DNA of 64,000 nt from Liolophura sinensis. Lineage: Eukaryota > Mollusca > Polyplacophora > Chitonida > Chitonidae. The translations under genes and the position numbers were made by a program. Below are positions 22,100 through 34,101 of this stretch, piece by piece. How positions within the stretch are numbered: position 1 is the stretch's first letter; every line of letters begins with the position of its first letter. The DNA is taken from assembly GCF_032854445.1 (NCBI RefSeq), contig NC_088302.1:49446046-49510045 (forward strand). The letters are read 5' to 3'. Under the pieces are notes generated by a model. The model was not told the DNA's origin. It did no database searches and was given only the letters and a program-made list of their open reading frames with translations.

Positions 22100-24670
22100 A
22101 TAGGATTGCGCACTGGGACATTGACTGTGTATTGGAACACTGACTGTGTATTGCGACAACGACCGTGCTTTGGGGCACTGACTGTGCATTGGGACATTAA
22201 ATGTGTATTGGGATATTGATTATGCCTTGGGACATTGACTGTGTATTGGGACATTGACTATGTATTAGGACATTGACTGTGTATTAGGACATTGACTGTG
22301 TACTAGGAAATTTATGGTGTATTGGGACATTGACTTTGTAATGGGACATTTACTGTGTATTGGCACATTGATAATGTGTTGGAGCATTGACTGCATATTG
22401 GGGCATTGACTGTGTATTGGGGCAATGGCTAAGTATTGGGGCATTGACTCTGTATTCGGGTAATGAGTATGCATTGGGACATCGGCTATGCATTGACTGT
22501 GTATTGGGACATTGATTGTGTACTGAGGCAAAGACTGTATTGGGACATTGACTGTGTATTGGGGCATTGACTGTGTATTGGGACATTGACTGTGTATTGG
22601 GGCATTGACTGTGTATTGGGACATTGACTGTGTACTGTGGCAACGAATGTTTATTGGGATATTGACTGTGTACTGGGACATTTACTGAGTATTGGTACCT
22701 TGACTGGGTATTGAGACAGTAACTGTGTATTGGGACATTGACTGTATATTGGGACATTGACTCTGTATTGGGATATTGACTCTGTACTGGGGCAACGATT
22801 GTGTATTGGTACATTGACTGTGTATTGAGGCAAAGACTGTATTGGGACATTGACTGTGTATTGGGACATTGACTGTGTGTTGGGACATTGGCGATGTGTT
22901 TGGAGCATTGACTGTGTGCTGGGGCTCCAAACACAACGTATTGGGACGTTGACTGTGTATGTGGACATTGGCTGTGTATTGGAATATTTGCTGTGTTTTG
23001 GAATAACGACTGTGTATTGTGACATTGACTATGTATTACGGCATTGACAGTGTTTTGGGACATTAACTGTGTATGTGGACATTGGTTGTTTATAGGGGGC
23101 TATGTTTATAGGGGGCACATTGACTATGTGTTTGGTCATTGGCTGTGTATTGGGACATTGACTTATATATGGACATTGACTGTGCATTGGAACATTGGCT
23201 AAGTACTGGGACATTGACTTTGTATTCGGACATTGACTGTGTGTTGGGGCAATGACTGTATCTTGGAACATTGACTGTGTGTTGGGGCAATGACTGTATA
23301 TTGGGACATTGATTGTGTATTGGGACATTGAATGTATATTGGGACATTGACCGTGTACTGGGACATCAACTTTGTATTGGAACATTCACTATGTAATGGG
23401 ACATTGGCTATGTATAGGGCAATGATTATATGTTTGGGCATTGACTGTGTATTGGGGCAATGGCTAAGTATTGGGGCATTGACTCTGTATTCGGATAATG
23501 AGTATGTATTGGGACATCGGCTATGCATTGACTGTGTAATGGAACATTGATTGTGTATTGGGACCTTGACTATTTTTTGGGGCATTGACCGCGTATTGGG
23601 GCATTGACTGTGCTTTGTCGCAATAACTATGTATTGGGGCATTGACGACTATGTATAGGGGCAACCACTATATATTTGGGTAATGACTATGTATTGGGAC
23701 AATGACTATGTATTGGGACAGTGACTGTGTAATGGGACATTGACTGTGTATTGAGGCATCAATATGTATTAGGGCACTGACTATGTATTGGAGGAATGAC
23801 TGTGTATTATGGCATTGACTGTGTATTGGGGGCATTCACTGTGTATTTGGGCAATTACTATGTATTAGGACATTGACTGTGTATTTGGGCATTGGCTGTG
23901 TATGGGGCAATGACTGTGTATTGGGGCACTGACTATGTATTGGGGCACTGACTATGTATTGGGGCAATGACTATGTATTAGGGCAATGTGTATGTATTGG
24001 GGCATTGACTGCTTATTGAGACATTGACCGTGTGTTGGGGCATTGACTGTGTATTTAGGCAATTACTGTGCATTGGAACATTGATTGTGTATTGGGGCAT
24101 TGACTGTGTATGGGGCAATGACTGTATGATGGGACATTAATTGTGTATTGGGGCAATGATTATGTATTGGGGCATTGGCTGTGTATTTAGGCAATTACTA
24201 TGCATTGGAACATTGATTGTGTATTGGGGCATTGACTGTGTATGGGGCAATGACTATGTGATTTGACATTGATTGTGTATTGGGACAATGACTATGTAAC
24301 GGGGCAATTACTATATATTGGGGCAACGACTGTGTATTGGGGCACTGACTATGTAACGGGGCAATGACTATGTATTGGGACAATGACTATGCATTGGGGC
24401 ATTGACTGTGTATTGAGGAATGACTATGTATTGGGGCATTGACTGTGTATTGGGCATTGGCCGTGTATTGGGGCAATGACTATGTATTGGGGAATTGAGT
24501 GTGCCATGGGCCATTGACTGGTTATTGGGGCAATGACTATGTATTGGGGCACTGACTATGTAACGGGGCAATGGCTGTGTATTGGGGCAATGACTATGTA
24601 TTGGGGCATTGACTGCTTATTGAGACATTGGTTGTGCATGGAGGCATTGGGTGTTATCGGGGCATTGACT
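22100..24670 (-). repeat. Large 19-bp satellite array, roughly 130 units
   Basis: Head-to-tail units with plus-strand consensus ATTGACTGTGTATTGGGAC run for about 2.57 kb. From about 23640 a variant with GGGGCAATGACTATGTATT dominates. Most units keep 19 bp and a minority have 1-8 base indels. Because 19 leaves a remainder of one modulo three, three units (57 bp) encode 19 residues. The minus-strand consensus has no stop in any phase, so minus-strand frames up to 237 codons arise (period NTQSMSQYTVNVPIHSQCP). No signal peptide or flanking coding sequence accompanies them, so they are treated as a by-product of the repeat. Segmental duplications inside the array show higher-order growth. Confidence 0.95.
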
Positions 24671-25347
24671 CTGTTCTGGCAGCCAGATTTCACAGACAGG
24701 GAATCTATAAATTCTCCGTCAACAACCAATAGCTGAGACTCGTCCAGATCTAAGTATACTCTTGGAGTGACATCCTGTTACATAATTTGTGAATTCTACA
24801 GAAATTAGTAATATGTTGACATACACTGTAGATGATATAAAATATTACAGTTTAGAGAGTAAAACCGTTAATGAAGCAACATTTATCTGACAGTCCGTCC
24901 TCCTGTCACGTTATCTCAGTCAGGTTTTCTTTCCAGTGTATGTTTGTCCATTTTCGTCAGAAGAAATCATGTAACCTGGAGACAATGACAGTTTAACTTA
25001 GTGTAGTACTGTAATCAATCAGCATTGCTATTCTGGACATCTTCCGCTGACAGTGTAACTGGCAGCTGGTGGAAAGGAGCCAGACTCTGCAAATCATGCC
25101 GTCTCGTCTCTGTGCTTATTTTCTGACCAATATGTTCCCGTCTACAGCCCACCCTGAACTAGCTTACTATGCTGGATCTGCAGTCTGTAGATATCTGCAG
25201 TATGAACATGTTGGTTATAAGCATTATTCTGTGGCAACCATATAGTGTTTGTCCCCATCGAAGATCTGCTTCTTGGCGCCTAACAGAGCATGTTGAAGGT
25301 GGTACTAGTCTCGAATATTCTTAACTCATCTTCCAAATTCTAGACCC
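24671..25347. other. Unannotated DNA
   Basis: Unique sequence between the satellite and the TA repeat, with no supported feature. Confidence 0.5.
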
Positions 25348-25348
25348 A

Positions 25349-25392
<44 letters not shown>

Positions 25393-25420
25393 TATATATA
25401 TATATATATATAATATATCT
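25348..25420. repeat. TA microsatellite within a palindrome
   Basis: An AGG at 25348 followed by 40 bases of alternating A and T and then CCT at 25391 makes a perfect palindrome. A second TA tract continues to about 25412. Confidence 0.9.
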
Positions 25421-25619
25421 TATTTCTATATATTTATACGTGTTTATATTTTAATTTCAAAATGATTATTTCCTTTAGTACGGCTTTGAACAGCCGTCAA
25501 ATAAATCATTTATCATTTTAATTGATTTTCTCGGCTTCCTTCAGGTTAACCGTCCCATAAACTTGACCGCTGTATGGGTAGAATGGTCTTCAATGCGGAT
25601 TAAAATCAAAATGGAAAAT

Positions 25620-26113
25620 TCACCCTTTTCGCCTCTGTTCTGTACAAGTCTTAATTTGGGGAGTGAAGCAATCTTGCTCTCGAAACTCCCGTAGGTGCAA
25701 ACTCTGAGTAGTGCATTCTGGAAATGAAACAAAATTTCTCTGTAAAATTTCAGAAATAAAAGACTTCCGGACGATCTTAGTTGATACAGTAAGTGTTTCT
25801 GTCTCTTGATTGCACAACCCGTACAGACGCGGGAAAATTAAGGGATAGCTGGTTGTCATATTTATACAAGTTGGACGAGATAGTATATGTTTTACTGGGT
25901 ACATGTGGATCATCAATTCCAGGCCAAAATTCCCAATGTTTGGTCGATAGCTGGCCGTTAAACTAGCATGTCTAAGTGTCTTGTTTGACATCACGGCTGT
26001 AGTGATGAAAGCAGCGAATGTCCCGTTGCTAAGCCAACTGGCTCTCACGAGCTCATTTGACCCATAGCTTTGCACGTGTTGATTACTGATGCAGGAATCT
26101 GTTGTAATTATCT
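25620..26113 (-). CDS. Unrecognised 150-163-codon frame, possible exon
   Basis: On the minus strand a frame is open from a stop near 26113 to TGA near 25620. A possible acceptor (AATTACAACAG) lies just after the stop. The product includes ELVRASWLSNGTFAAFITTA, three N-glycosylation sequons (NGT, NKT, NMT) and a cysteine near each end, which would suit an extracellular domain. There is no hydrophobic segment long enough for a membrane helix. A chance frame of this length is expected about once per window of this size, so the call is tentative. Confidence 0.28.
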
Positions 26114-26433
26114 ATTGCTGATTTAAATTCCCGAAGTACCAGCTTAACTTCCGATTTATGACTTGCGCCGCCTTGGCATTCTATTCCTCACCGATTAATT
26201 TATTCATATGAAGACGTCCATTTTACAGCGAGTAGATTCTATCCCGGACATGATCTCTCGAGAAAAGGATGTTCTGCAAGTAATCTATTGGCCAAAATCT
26301 TGAGTATTCATGAAGTCATTGACCCCGATGTAAACTATTAATTGGCCATTATATGATAAAATGCTATTACATGATCTAAGGAAAGTTTAAGACCACCAGT
26401 TCAAAGGGACAATATGGAAAGTTGACTGTAGAT

Positions 26434-26834
26434 TTAAGGCTCCATGTACACAAAGTTTGTCGATAAACTGTGAATATGTGTATTACTGGATAATGTATCT
26501 TCCATGATTTGGGCAGGAAGTATTACATCAATGTAGCAGGGTAACATTATAAAATTTGTTATCCTATACCAAGATATATGATCATGTATGTTGAATGTGT
26601 TATGATTGCAACGGCTTCCACGCAAGTAATGTTATCAAGCGCAACGTTTTGTGAAGAATACTTATCTATCATTGTTTTAACAATCAAATCCATCATGCAC
26701 TTGCAGGTGACGAAATGGATGTAAACAGTTGCCAAAAACAAGGCATGTAGCTGGCTATAAGATTTGGAGCACTCTCTGGTTGGCCGACTAAGGCACAAAG
26801 TTGCCCAATGAAGTAGAAGCGCAATAGTCGTCAC
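26434..26834 (-). pseudogene. Possible secreted-protein frame with frameshift
   Basis: ATG at 26834 (minus) opens MTTIALLLHWATLCLS, a signal-peptide-like start, and continues with several cysteines (VTCKCMMDLIVKTMIDKYSS, DNITCVEAVAIITH) to a stop at 26559. A second frame (26625-26434) carries on with ITNFIMLPCYIDVILPAQIM. No splice pair explains the phase change, though GTATAGG near the first stop could be a donor. Either a broken gene or chance. Confidence 0.22.
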
Positions 26835-28612
26835 TCCGCTTTTATAAGATGTTCGTGTCGTCTGCTTCTACCCATGCGCACCCCCCCCCCCCCCAATCCC
26901 CCACCCACCTTCAATAAATCTCCCGTATCGAAACATAGGAGACCCAAGATGTATTAACAACGAATAAAAAATTAAATGGAAACAAGAACAGCAGACGAAA
27001 TGGCTTGAAGGTGTTTATTTGCTAAAACATCTCTATTCGCTTAAAATTGGGTTTTAAACTGTCTATTTTGCGTTGAAAAAATAGCTGCACAGAAGTATTA
27101 ATAAAAGCAGATCGACATTTTTGCAGATGTGACGTCAAATAACCCTCGTACCCATGTCACTTGTCTGACAACATTGTTGGTTGTAAAAAAAATTATGGCT
27201 ACGACTTTGTGGTAGGCGATATTATTTACAGGTTGAGGTATTTATTTATTATTTCTCTTAACCTCATACTGGAGAATATACTAGTATCACCTAAACGGCG
27301 ACGTTCAGGTCTAGGAGTTGCAAAACCGGGTATTTGCAGGTACCAGAATCTCCCGATCTACAGTCGAAAAGAGTGACACTTTAAAACAATGAGCCAAAGA
27401 GGGCGCCTGAAGAACTGTGTTGAGGTTGCATCCGGTTATTTTTAAAAAATGCTATTTCTCTGACGTCACCAGATGTCTATTTCCGGTCGTCTGCCTGGCT
27501 CAAGTGCCATCCCGTAGTGAGCTAGGTTTTAACGCCGAGTTCCGTTTACCCCTGGCCACTATCTATATCAAATGAATAAACATAAATCAATTTTCGTATG
27601 GTCTTATCACAACAAAATCAGATTTTGTGTTAACCGAATATCGGTTTGACCGAGCTTGTATATGTAATTACGAAGGAATGCTTAATATAGTTTTCTTATA
27701 GCTGAAGGGATAAAAAGGCAGAAATACGAGGGTGATCCGGCATGATATGTGTACCAAGCTCCGTTAATCTCTGGCATTCCTTCCTGCTTATTGGCAAAAC
27801 CTAAACAGGCAGATTTATTTACAGATCTGAGTTTTGACAGCTTTCGTCATGTTTTGATGAATTACCAGCGGATAGATTTGCTTCTGCTTTCTCCAGGAGA
27901 AAAACCTGCGGAATGATGGATGGCTGTATCCTGTGACGAGACAGCGAGTCCTATCCAACCAATCATAACTGAATTATAAAACCATTTCACAGATCCCCAA
28001 AAACTGGAACAGAATGAAGAAAAAAATACCAATCCATTTACAGAATAATAGAATGTTCGACAGGGCCTGGATTTAGTTAAAGATATTATCAAGCGACAAA
28101 TTTCTGATGTCACCAAAACGAGGCGTGGAATTGAAGCATGTGAAATCACACCGTTATGTGGTGCACTTTTACCTGAGGAGCAGAGAATCTTATGATAACA
28201 GAATAGATGTAATGAATCAGGTGAAATTAAACTGACGCCTAGAATATCTGTGAGTCAATTATACTGTCAATTACTGAACAATGCAGATTAATATCCAAGA
28301 GTCATTACCCAAAACATCCTTTAACAAAATCCATATGATATTTAAAAATAGAAAAAAAAACAATCATTGTGAAAAACATTATTTCTTTATTTCAAGTATT
28401 CCTTATGCTGACTAGCATGCTGTGTGTTATAGTTTTCGATAACATGGTTATATCTCTGTAGAAAACAAACTAAAAGAACCCTTTTTTCCCGCTTAGCATA
28501 ATGTACATTACTGTAATCCCTTGATATTTATTGTTTCATTTGTCCATTAGGTAACATACAGTGAGTCAATCTAGGATCATTCCATGTCCTTATTTCTATC
28601 AGTGTTTTATAG
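26835..28612. other. Unannotated DNA with poly-C run
   Basis: A C run occupies 26881-26894. No exon or array is supported elsewhere. Confidence 0.5.
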
Positions 28613-28823
28613 CTGTATCACGTAATGTTAAATTGCTGCGATGGGTCTTGTTGGATTCAACATCCACCATCACCTATAAAGCATGTCTTCAGCAAAGACA
28701 TGGATTGAATGAGGCAGTGCTGGATAACAATTTAACACGACTGTCACGTGCACAACCTACGCTTCTTTACCATCATAAGTTTGAACGTGCGACGTTATCA
28801 CATCGCTTTGCAGTCTGCATTTG
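28613..28823 (+). CDS. Candidate internal exon, unknown protein
   Basis: The acceptor TTTCTATCAGTGTTTTATAG and donor ATTTG/GTGAGC are both good and bracket one open frame of 70 codons. It reads VSRNVKLLRWVLLDSTSTIT, then ACLQQRHGLNEAVLDNNLTR and LLYHHKFERATLSHRFAVCI. The exon needs one carried-in base and leaves two. Neighbouring exons of matching phase were not found, and no family is recognised. Confidence 0.35.
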
Positions 28824-30282
28824 GTGAGCGACGCTGCAAACACCATCACTGAAGTTGGGCAGGAAATTGTCATGAATACCTTTTATTCTTAAGTACAGCG
28901 GTCAACGACTGTCAAGTAAATAAATGAATACCGTTCACCTAAGAATAACCATTATCAATTCCCACTTTGAGGCGGCATATGTTTTATATGTGTAGAAATG
29001 CCTCTTGAGCACCTCTCATGACGTTGGCTATAGTGCAAAGCCAGAAACACTAACAGAGTTTTCTTCGATTTTTTGAATTCATGATGTGTGCAGCGATTTT
29101 TGTCGTTCAAAAAAAGTCCCAGCCGAATAGTGCCTTAGTATATAGGACAAATATGATTTGGCCGGCAGCCAATATCTCGTTATTTCCAATGAAAAATAAA
29201 CAGGTTGGGACATTTGGTTAAAGCGCCCTGTCCTCTCCGTTTTGGCTGGTGCATATGCCTTGGATTGCTGTGCTTGGTTAGTGGAAGAGTCTCGTATTGG
29301 TTAACTATTACATCGAACTTCTTTTTTAAATTTATCATTGAGGATGTATGTAGTGAAAAACATGTTTACTTCGACGCTCTAGGTGTGGTATTATGCTTGG
29401 CATTTTATAACAGAGGCCCACTAACGGTCTAAAGAAACGATTAAACTGATAAACTTACACATTTACATTACAAATCGGTAATTATCTAAATGTATTAGGA
29501 TATCATACTTGGTGCATTTAAAGCATTAACAAAGACATGTGTTACATAGCTTGCTAATGATCGTGCTGTTCAGTCTGGCTGAGGCCTCTAATAAATGCCC
29601 GCAGCTTTTTGCTACTTATTCAATAGAACAAGCATTATATCATAGCTTTATGAATATTGATAAATAGCAGCCACACAAAATACCCTCAGCGAAGAGTTAC
29701 ATGAATATTTCATGAAAGTTCGTTGCCTTTAAATTGTAGCCTTCCCCTTTTTGCACCGTTTTCCTTTGCAATTAAGCCAGAGAACAAAGAGAAACAGTTT
29801 GCCTGTTATACGGTTATTTGCAAAGGTAGACAATACAAGCTTAACAAGTGTCAAAACTTCAAAATCGATTAGGAATGTGTTTCAGTAATTCGACCAAGGC
29901 TTTGAAGAAGTGCAGCATCGTAAATAGTTGAGACAGCATGGTCATTGCGACCTTTAGCCGTCCAATATGAGGCCCTAGAGCTAAGGGCTTGTCTCTCGGC
30001 TGGAGTGTCATCCGCAGGCCAGATCGTATTACGGTAAATAGTTAGTGTTTCTAATGCATTGCGTTAACTGCCTGCAAAAGGGGAATTGTCCTGGCCCTAT
30101 GCTATATACGGGCACGATTGCTGCCAATGAACAGCCGTATACTGCCTTTGCCTGTATAACACTTCGCAGACTTGCTACAGGAAAATGACTATTGGTTTAT
30201 TGTCTTCATAGCCGGCTCAATATATAATGGTGACTAGGGGTTAACCCAGTGACAATGGATAATGCCTGGTAATGAACATTAG
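28824..30282. other. Unannotated DNA
   Basis: No array, SINE or supported exon. A short frame at 29205-29432 with hydrophobic stretches has no splice support. Confidence 0.45.
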
Positions 30283-30285
30283 TTA

Positions 30286-31387
30286 ATGTGGTTTGGATCA
30301 TCTGAACTTCCCAGCGGTATTAAGTACTACCTTAGTGCCAATGGTTCTAACCATAAAGGCCACTCGTACCTTTACGCCAAGAACGACACGCACAAATTCT
30401 TATCAAGGGATTTATTTACCCAGTGTATCACCGGAGAATTGCGCACTGTACAGGTGATTTTTTTCTGTTGACAAGATACATCAAATAAGATGTTCCCGCT
30501 ACATGACCTTAATAGAGGTAACTCCAGTTGTAATTATCTGTATTGGGGCTAAGTGGTTGCTGGAATTCACCGAGAAAAGGCATAAGATTTTTAACCGAAA
30601 TATAAAATGTGCTTTTCATGTATAAAAAATGTACTAGATTTTCTGAAATCTAGCGGCAAGTTATCTATCATGTACAATTTGTAATTCTGGCCATGGGGAT
30701 ATCTGTCATTTTCCGCAGAAATCCTCAACAAGCCACAGTGAACTGGATTACATGGCAATAAACCACACATATACACTTGTGGGTCTTTTAAACTCACAAT
30801 TGCTGTCAATTTGTAGCAGCCTAACGTCATAATATAATCATACTGAGTACACACTTTGGCTTTGTTGTTTTCTATCTATTTGGCCCAGTACTTGACCTTG
30901 AAATCCCCGGAGGAGATTTTGGACAAACAAAAGCAGAAAGGAATTTCTTGCCAAATTTATCCCCTTCAAGCGCTGGCTACAAGCCCTGGCAATTCCGGGT
31001 TTTATTCTGTGAAGAATCCAACCTAGTATTTACATGATTTGACAATCTATGTTTGCAGACTTGATTGTATGTCAAAGAGTACCTTCTTCTTCCAGGCGAT
31101 GCCCGGCAGTCTCCCGACCAATACACATTATCGATTGAGCCAAAACCACGGAAGAGGCCATTTTTACTACTGCCCGACGACCGCCATAGGGTAATGATAG
31201 CGTAGTGATGTGCGGAGATACTCATTTCGGGATCTTAGCGAGCTTTACTCTTTAATAGTCTCAAGTAGGTCTAATTAAACGGGCGAGGAAAATGAGGTGC
31301 ATTATGTTTGCAATCCCGGCTTTCTCCTAGACGACCCATGTGTTACACAAGATCACACTGGAATATCGGATCCCCGACGAAGAATAA
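30286..31387 (+). CDS. Candidate two-exon gene, 74 codons, unknown
   Basis: Exon 1 (30286-30453) opens with ATG and reads MWFGSSELPSGIKYYLSANG through HKFLSRDLFTQCITGELRTV to a donor, ACAG/GTGATT. Exon 2 starts at 31331 after a strong acceptor (CCCGGCTTTCTCCTAG). Joined in phase 0 it adds THVLHKITLEYRIPDEE and stops at 31385-31387. The same acceptor also opens a different, longer frame (to 31550, HFCRKRKAMGLGIQDCKGEH), which would need two carried-in bases, so the true reading phase is uncertain. Confidence 0.28.
30591..30854 (-). CDS. Unrecognised 87-codon frame
   Basis: A minus-strand frame within the intron of the preceding model contains CGLLPCNPVHCGLLRISAEN and NYKLYMIDNLPLDFRKSSTF. The small cysteine cluster is suggestive, but the only acceptor near its start lacks a pyrimidine tract. 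Listed for completeness. Confidence 0.15.
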   Translation of the reverse strand: MCTQYDYIMTLGCYKLTAIVSLKDPQVYMCGLLPCNPVHCGLLRISAENDRYPHGQNYKLYMIDNLPLDFRKSSTFFIHEKHILYFG

Positions 31388-31550
31388 TCTGACGGATTTG
31401 TGCAAACCAGGAAACAGCGTTGAGAGTAACACATTTTTCTATGGTTTATCCACCATCTTTCACTTCTGTCGGAAACGCAAGGCCATGGGGCTTGGTATTC
31501 AAGATTGCAAAGGTGAACATTGGATGTACTTTGATGGGAAGAACTATTAA

Positions 31551-34101
31551 ATATAACAAGTGATTGGATTTGAGAAATTCCCATGTCATTTGCGGAAAAC
31601 TAACTTTGTGAACAAGACACGAGTTGCGCTAGCGTCTTTGTATTCCAAAGCTTTAGCCCTTGAGCACTGCTTCGCAAGGTAAGTCATACATTCCTGTTAC
31701 TTTAAAAGAAGTCTCCTTCTCATATCAGTGCTGTAGACACATGTAAATTTGACGTATCATTTGATTCCTATGTTCTGTCTTTTCTCTTTTTGTGCCATGT
31801 GCTGACATCAATACGCAATCTACGTGTTACTAACCCACCCTGTACTAAGTAAAACAGTACGTTCACGCAGTATAAAAGTATGCTAGGCAGTGAGTCCTTA
31901 CTTTTTTGTATTCGTGCACTGTGTCTTTTACTGTTTCCAGCTAAACTATTGTGTAGAAAAACTGATTAGTTAATACGATGTCATTCATCTTAGACCTGCT
32001 TTGCCCATATATAATAATGGTAAGGTCAGCCCTTGTCAGCCCTTGTCAGTACGAAGGGATCTTGTATATATTTACATGTGATATCTGTATTTTGGACCAG
32101 TATTTTATAATACTCACATCATGAAAGACTCATTCAGATGAATGGAACTGTCCGAAAATGTGCCAAAACAAAGAGAAGAATAAGTGAGAAAACCACTGTT
32201 ATTCATATACTGATTTTTAAAGCACACCAGAGACATTGTGTAAACTCTTGCTCGGTACACACTTTCCTGCTCTCAAGAATTGTATAAAAATATAAGTTTA
32301 GAATATGTATTCGACTATGTTCCTACTAAAGCCTTATACTTTCACAAATTGTGTATCAGTTGTACATATAAAGAGTTTATCGCTCTCGCTTCAAGTTCTA
32401 ATGCGCACTAAGAAAAAAAAACCCTCACAAATCGGCCTATTCTTGTGTAGACTACGGAAAAACCCACAGCCATCAACTTTCTCTGGTGCACGTTACAGAA
32501 ACACACATAATAATCAGCTGATTTTGTTGCACGCTACGGAAATACCAACATCCTACCCTTCTGCGGAAATACCCACACTTATTCGCTGATTTTGTGGTAC
32601 ACTACGGAAATACGGCCCATTCTGGTGTAGTCTACGATATGGAAATACCAACCAACTGATTCTGGTGAACACGACGGAATTACCCAAACCCATCGACCCA
32701 TTGGGATGTACATTACGGAAATATCCACACTAATCAGCTGATTCTGGTGTACATCACTGAAAGACCCACACCCATCAGCTAATTCTGGTGTAGACTACTG
32801 AAATACTCACATCCATCAGCCCGTTGTGGTGTATTTTACGGAAATAAGGATCAGCTGATTCTGGTGTCCATCACTGAAAGACCCACACCCATCAGCCAAT
32901 TCTGGTGTAGACTACTGAAATACTCACATCCATCAGGCCGTTGTGGTGTATTTTACGGAAATAAGGATCAGCTGATTCTGGTGTCCATCACTGAAAGACC
33001 CACACCCATCAGCTAATTCTGGTGTAGACTACTGAAATACTCACATCCATCAGCCCGCCGTGGTGTATATTACGGAAATAAGGATCAGCTGATTCTGGTG
33101 TACATCAGAAATATCCATAATAATCAGCTGATTTTGGTGCACGCTACGGAAATATCAGCATCCATCAGTCTGCGGAAATTTCCACACTTATCAGCTGATT
33201 TTGTGTTACAGTACAAAAATACCCACACCCATCAGCTTATTCTGGAGTACGCTGTTAACGTAACTCGTAAGGGTGTTGATTTAGCCATTTGGCGATTTGA
33301 CACAAGTCGCTACGTTTTCCTGAACTCGTTAGATCAAATGGCCCATTGGACTGTCGGTTTATTCACAAGATTTAATACGCTGTTTAAGTCGTCCGAAAAC
33401 AACATAAAACATCCCATCATAATGCATGTTTATGTTTGTCCGAACAGCCGACAGTCAGCGCCAAGTTCGCATCGGTCAAGCCGGTTTCCGCACTTTATCG
33501 ATGGGTGTTCCCTGGAAAAGCTGACATTTCAGATTTATCCCCGTCTGACAATGGCTGTAAGAATCGATATCAAACTCGATAGAGAAGAATCCCCAGCCTT
33601 TATATCGTTCCACTGGACAGGAACGTGTGCGGGCCTTGCCTCTATTCCTTTCCACCGGAAAAAGTGCCAACTGACGTAAGCTCCTGAGCGTTATTGTAGA
33701 TATCGTTCTGTAAGCTCTCTGACATCAGTTGAAGAAAATAATTAAGCACTGTGAATGACGTTTTTTCTCTCTCTATAATGCACCGAGTTGAGAAAATACA
33801 ATTGACCTGAACGTAACGCCAACAGGTCACATAACCTTATCCACCAATCGTGTCCAAGATTACAGTTGTTAGTCTGCCTCTGTTGTCGTGGGTATTTAAT
33901 ACATGTCCTACTGTTGGTAGCATTGCTGGCGACGCTGTTCGACTCGAGCAGAAGGGGACAATGTCTGATCAACCCGTGATTCACTGTCCATCTGACAGCA
34001 GGAATGCCATCATGGACGTATCCTCCTGGGTACGAGCTACTGCTCGATCAAATGCCTGGGGGTATTCAGTTGTTTGTAGATTCCAGGCTGAAGGAAATTA
34101 A
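31551..34101 (+). CDS. Candidate split coding region around the 117-bp array
   Basis: A frame ending at a consensus donor (CGCAAG/GTAAGT, exon end 31678) reads CHLRKTNFVNKTRVALASLY and SKALALEHCFA. It can join in phase to an exon starting at 33921 after ACTGTTGGTAG. That exon reads IAGDAVRLEQKGTMSDQPVI, CPSDSRNAIMDVSSWVRATA and GYSVVCRFQAEGN before TAA at 34101. The second exon is clearly GC-richer than its flanks. The start is unclear: upstream in the same frame are two close TAA codons (31548 and 31554), then the open frame from 31331. If all one exon, it is a pseudogene. The intron contains the 32.5-33.3 kb array. Confidence 0.25.
32455..33255 (+). repeat. Minisatellite with 39-bp units in a 117-bp higher-order repeat
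   Basis: Degenerate units carry ATCAGCTGATTCTGGTGTAC followed by a TACGGAAATACCCACACC-like word. In the centre three exactly spaced 117-bp blocks begin GGAAATAAGGATCAGCTG at 32840, 32957 and 33074, each made of three 39-bp subunits. Outer copies are more diverged. A long frame crossing the 3' end of the array is not read as a gene. Confidence 0.92.

Noticed and set aside
22265-23642. Long minus-strand frames (up to 237 codons) as real genes
   Set aside because: They are produced by the 19-bp repeat, occur in all three phases at once, and have no start context, signal peptide or flanking exon.
26881-26894. C run as a regulatory or quadruplex element
   Set aside because: A single homopolymer with no partner runs and no gene context.
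33098-33679. 193-codon plus-strand frame
   Set aside because: Its first third is the minisatellite. The rest has no splice support, and frames on the other strand overlap it.
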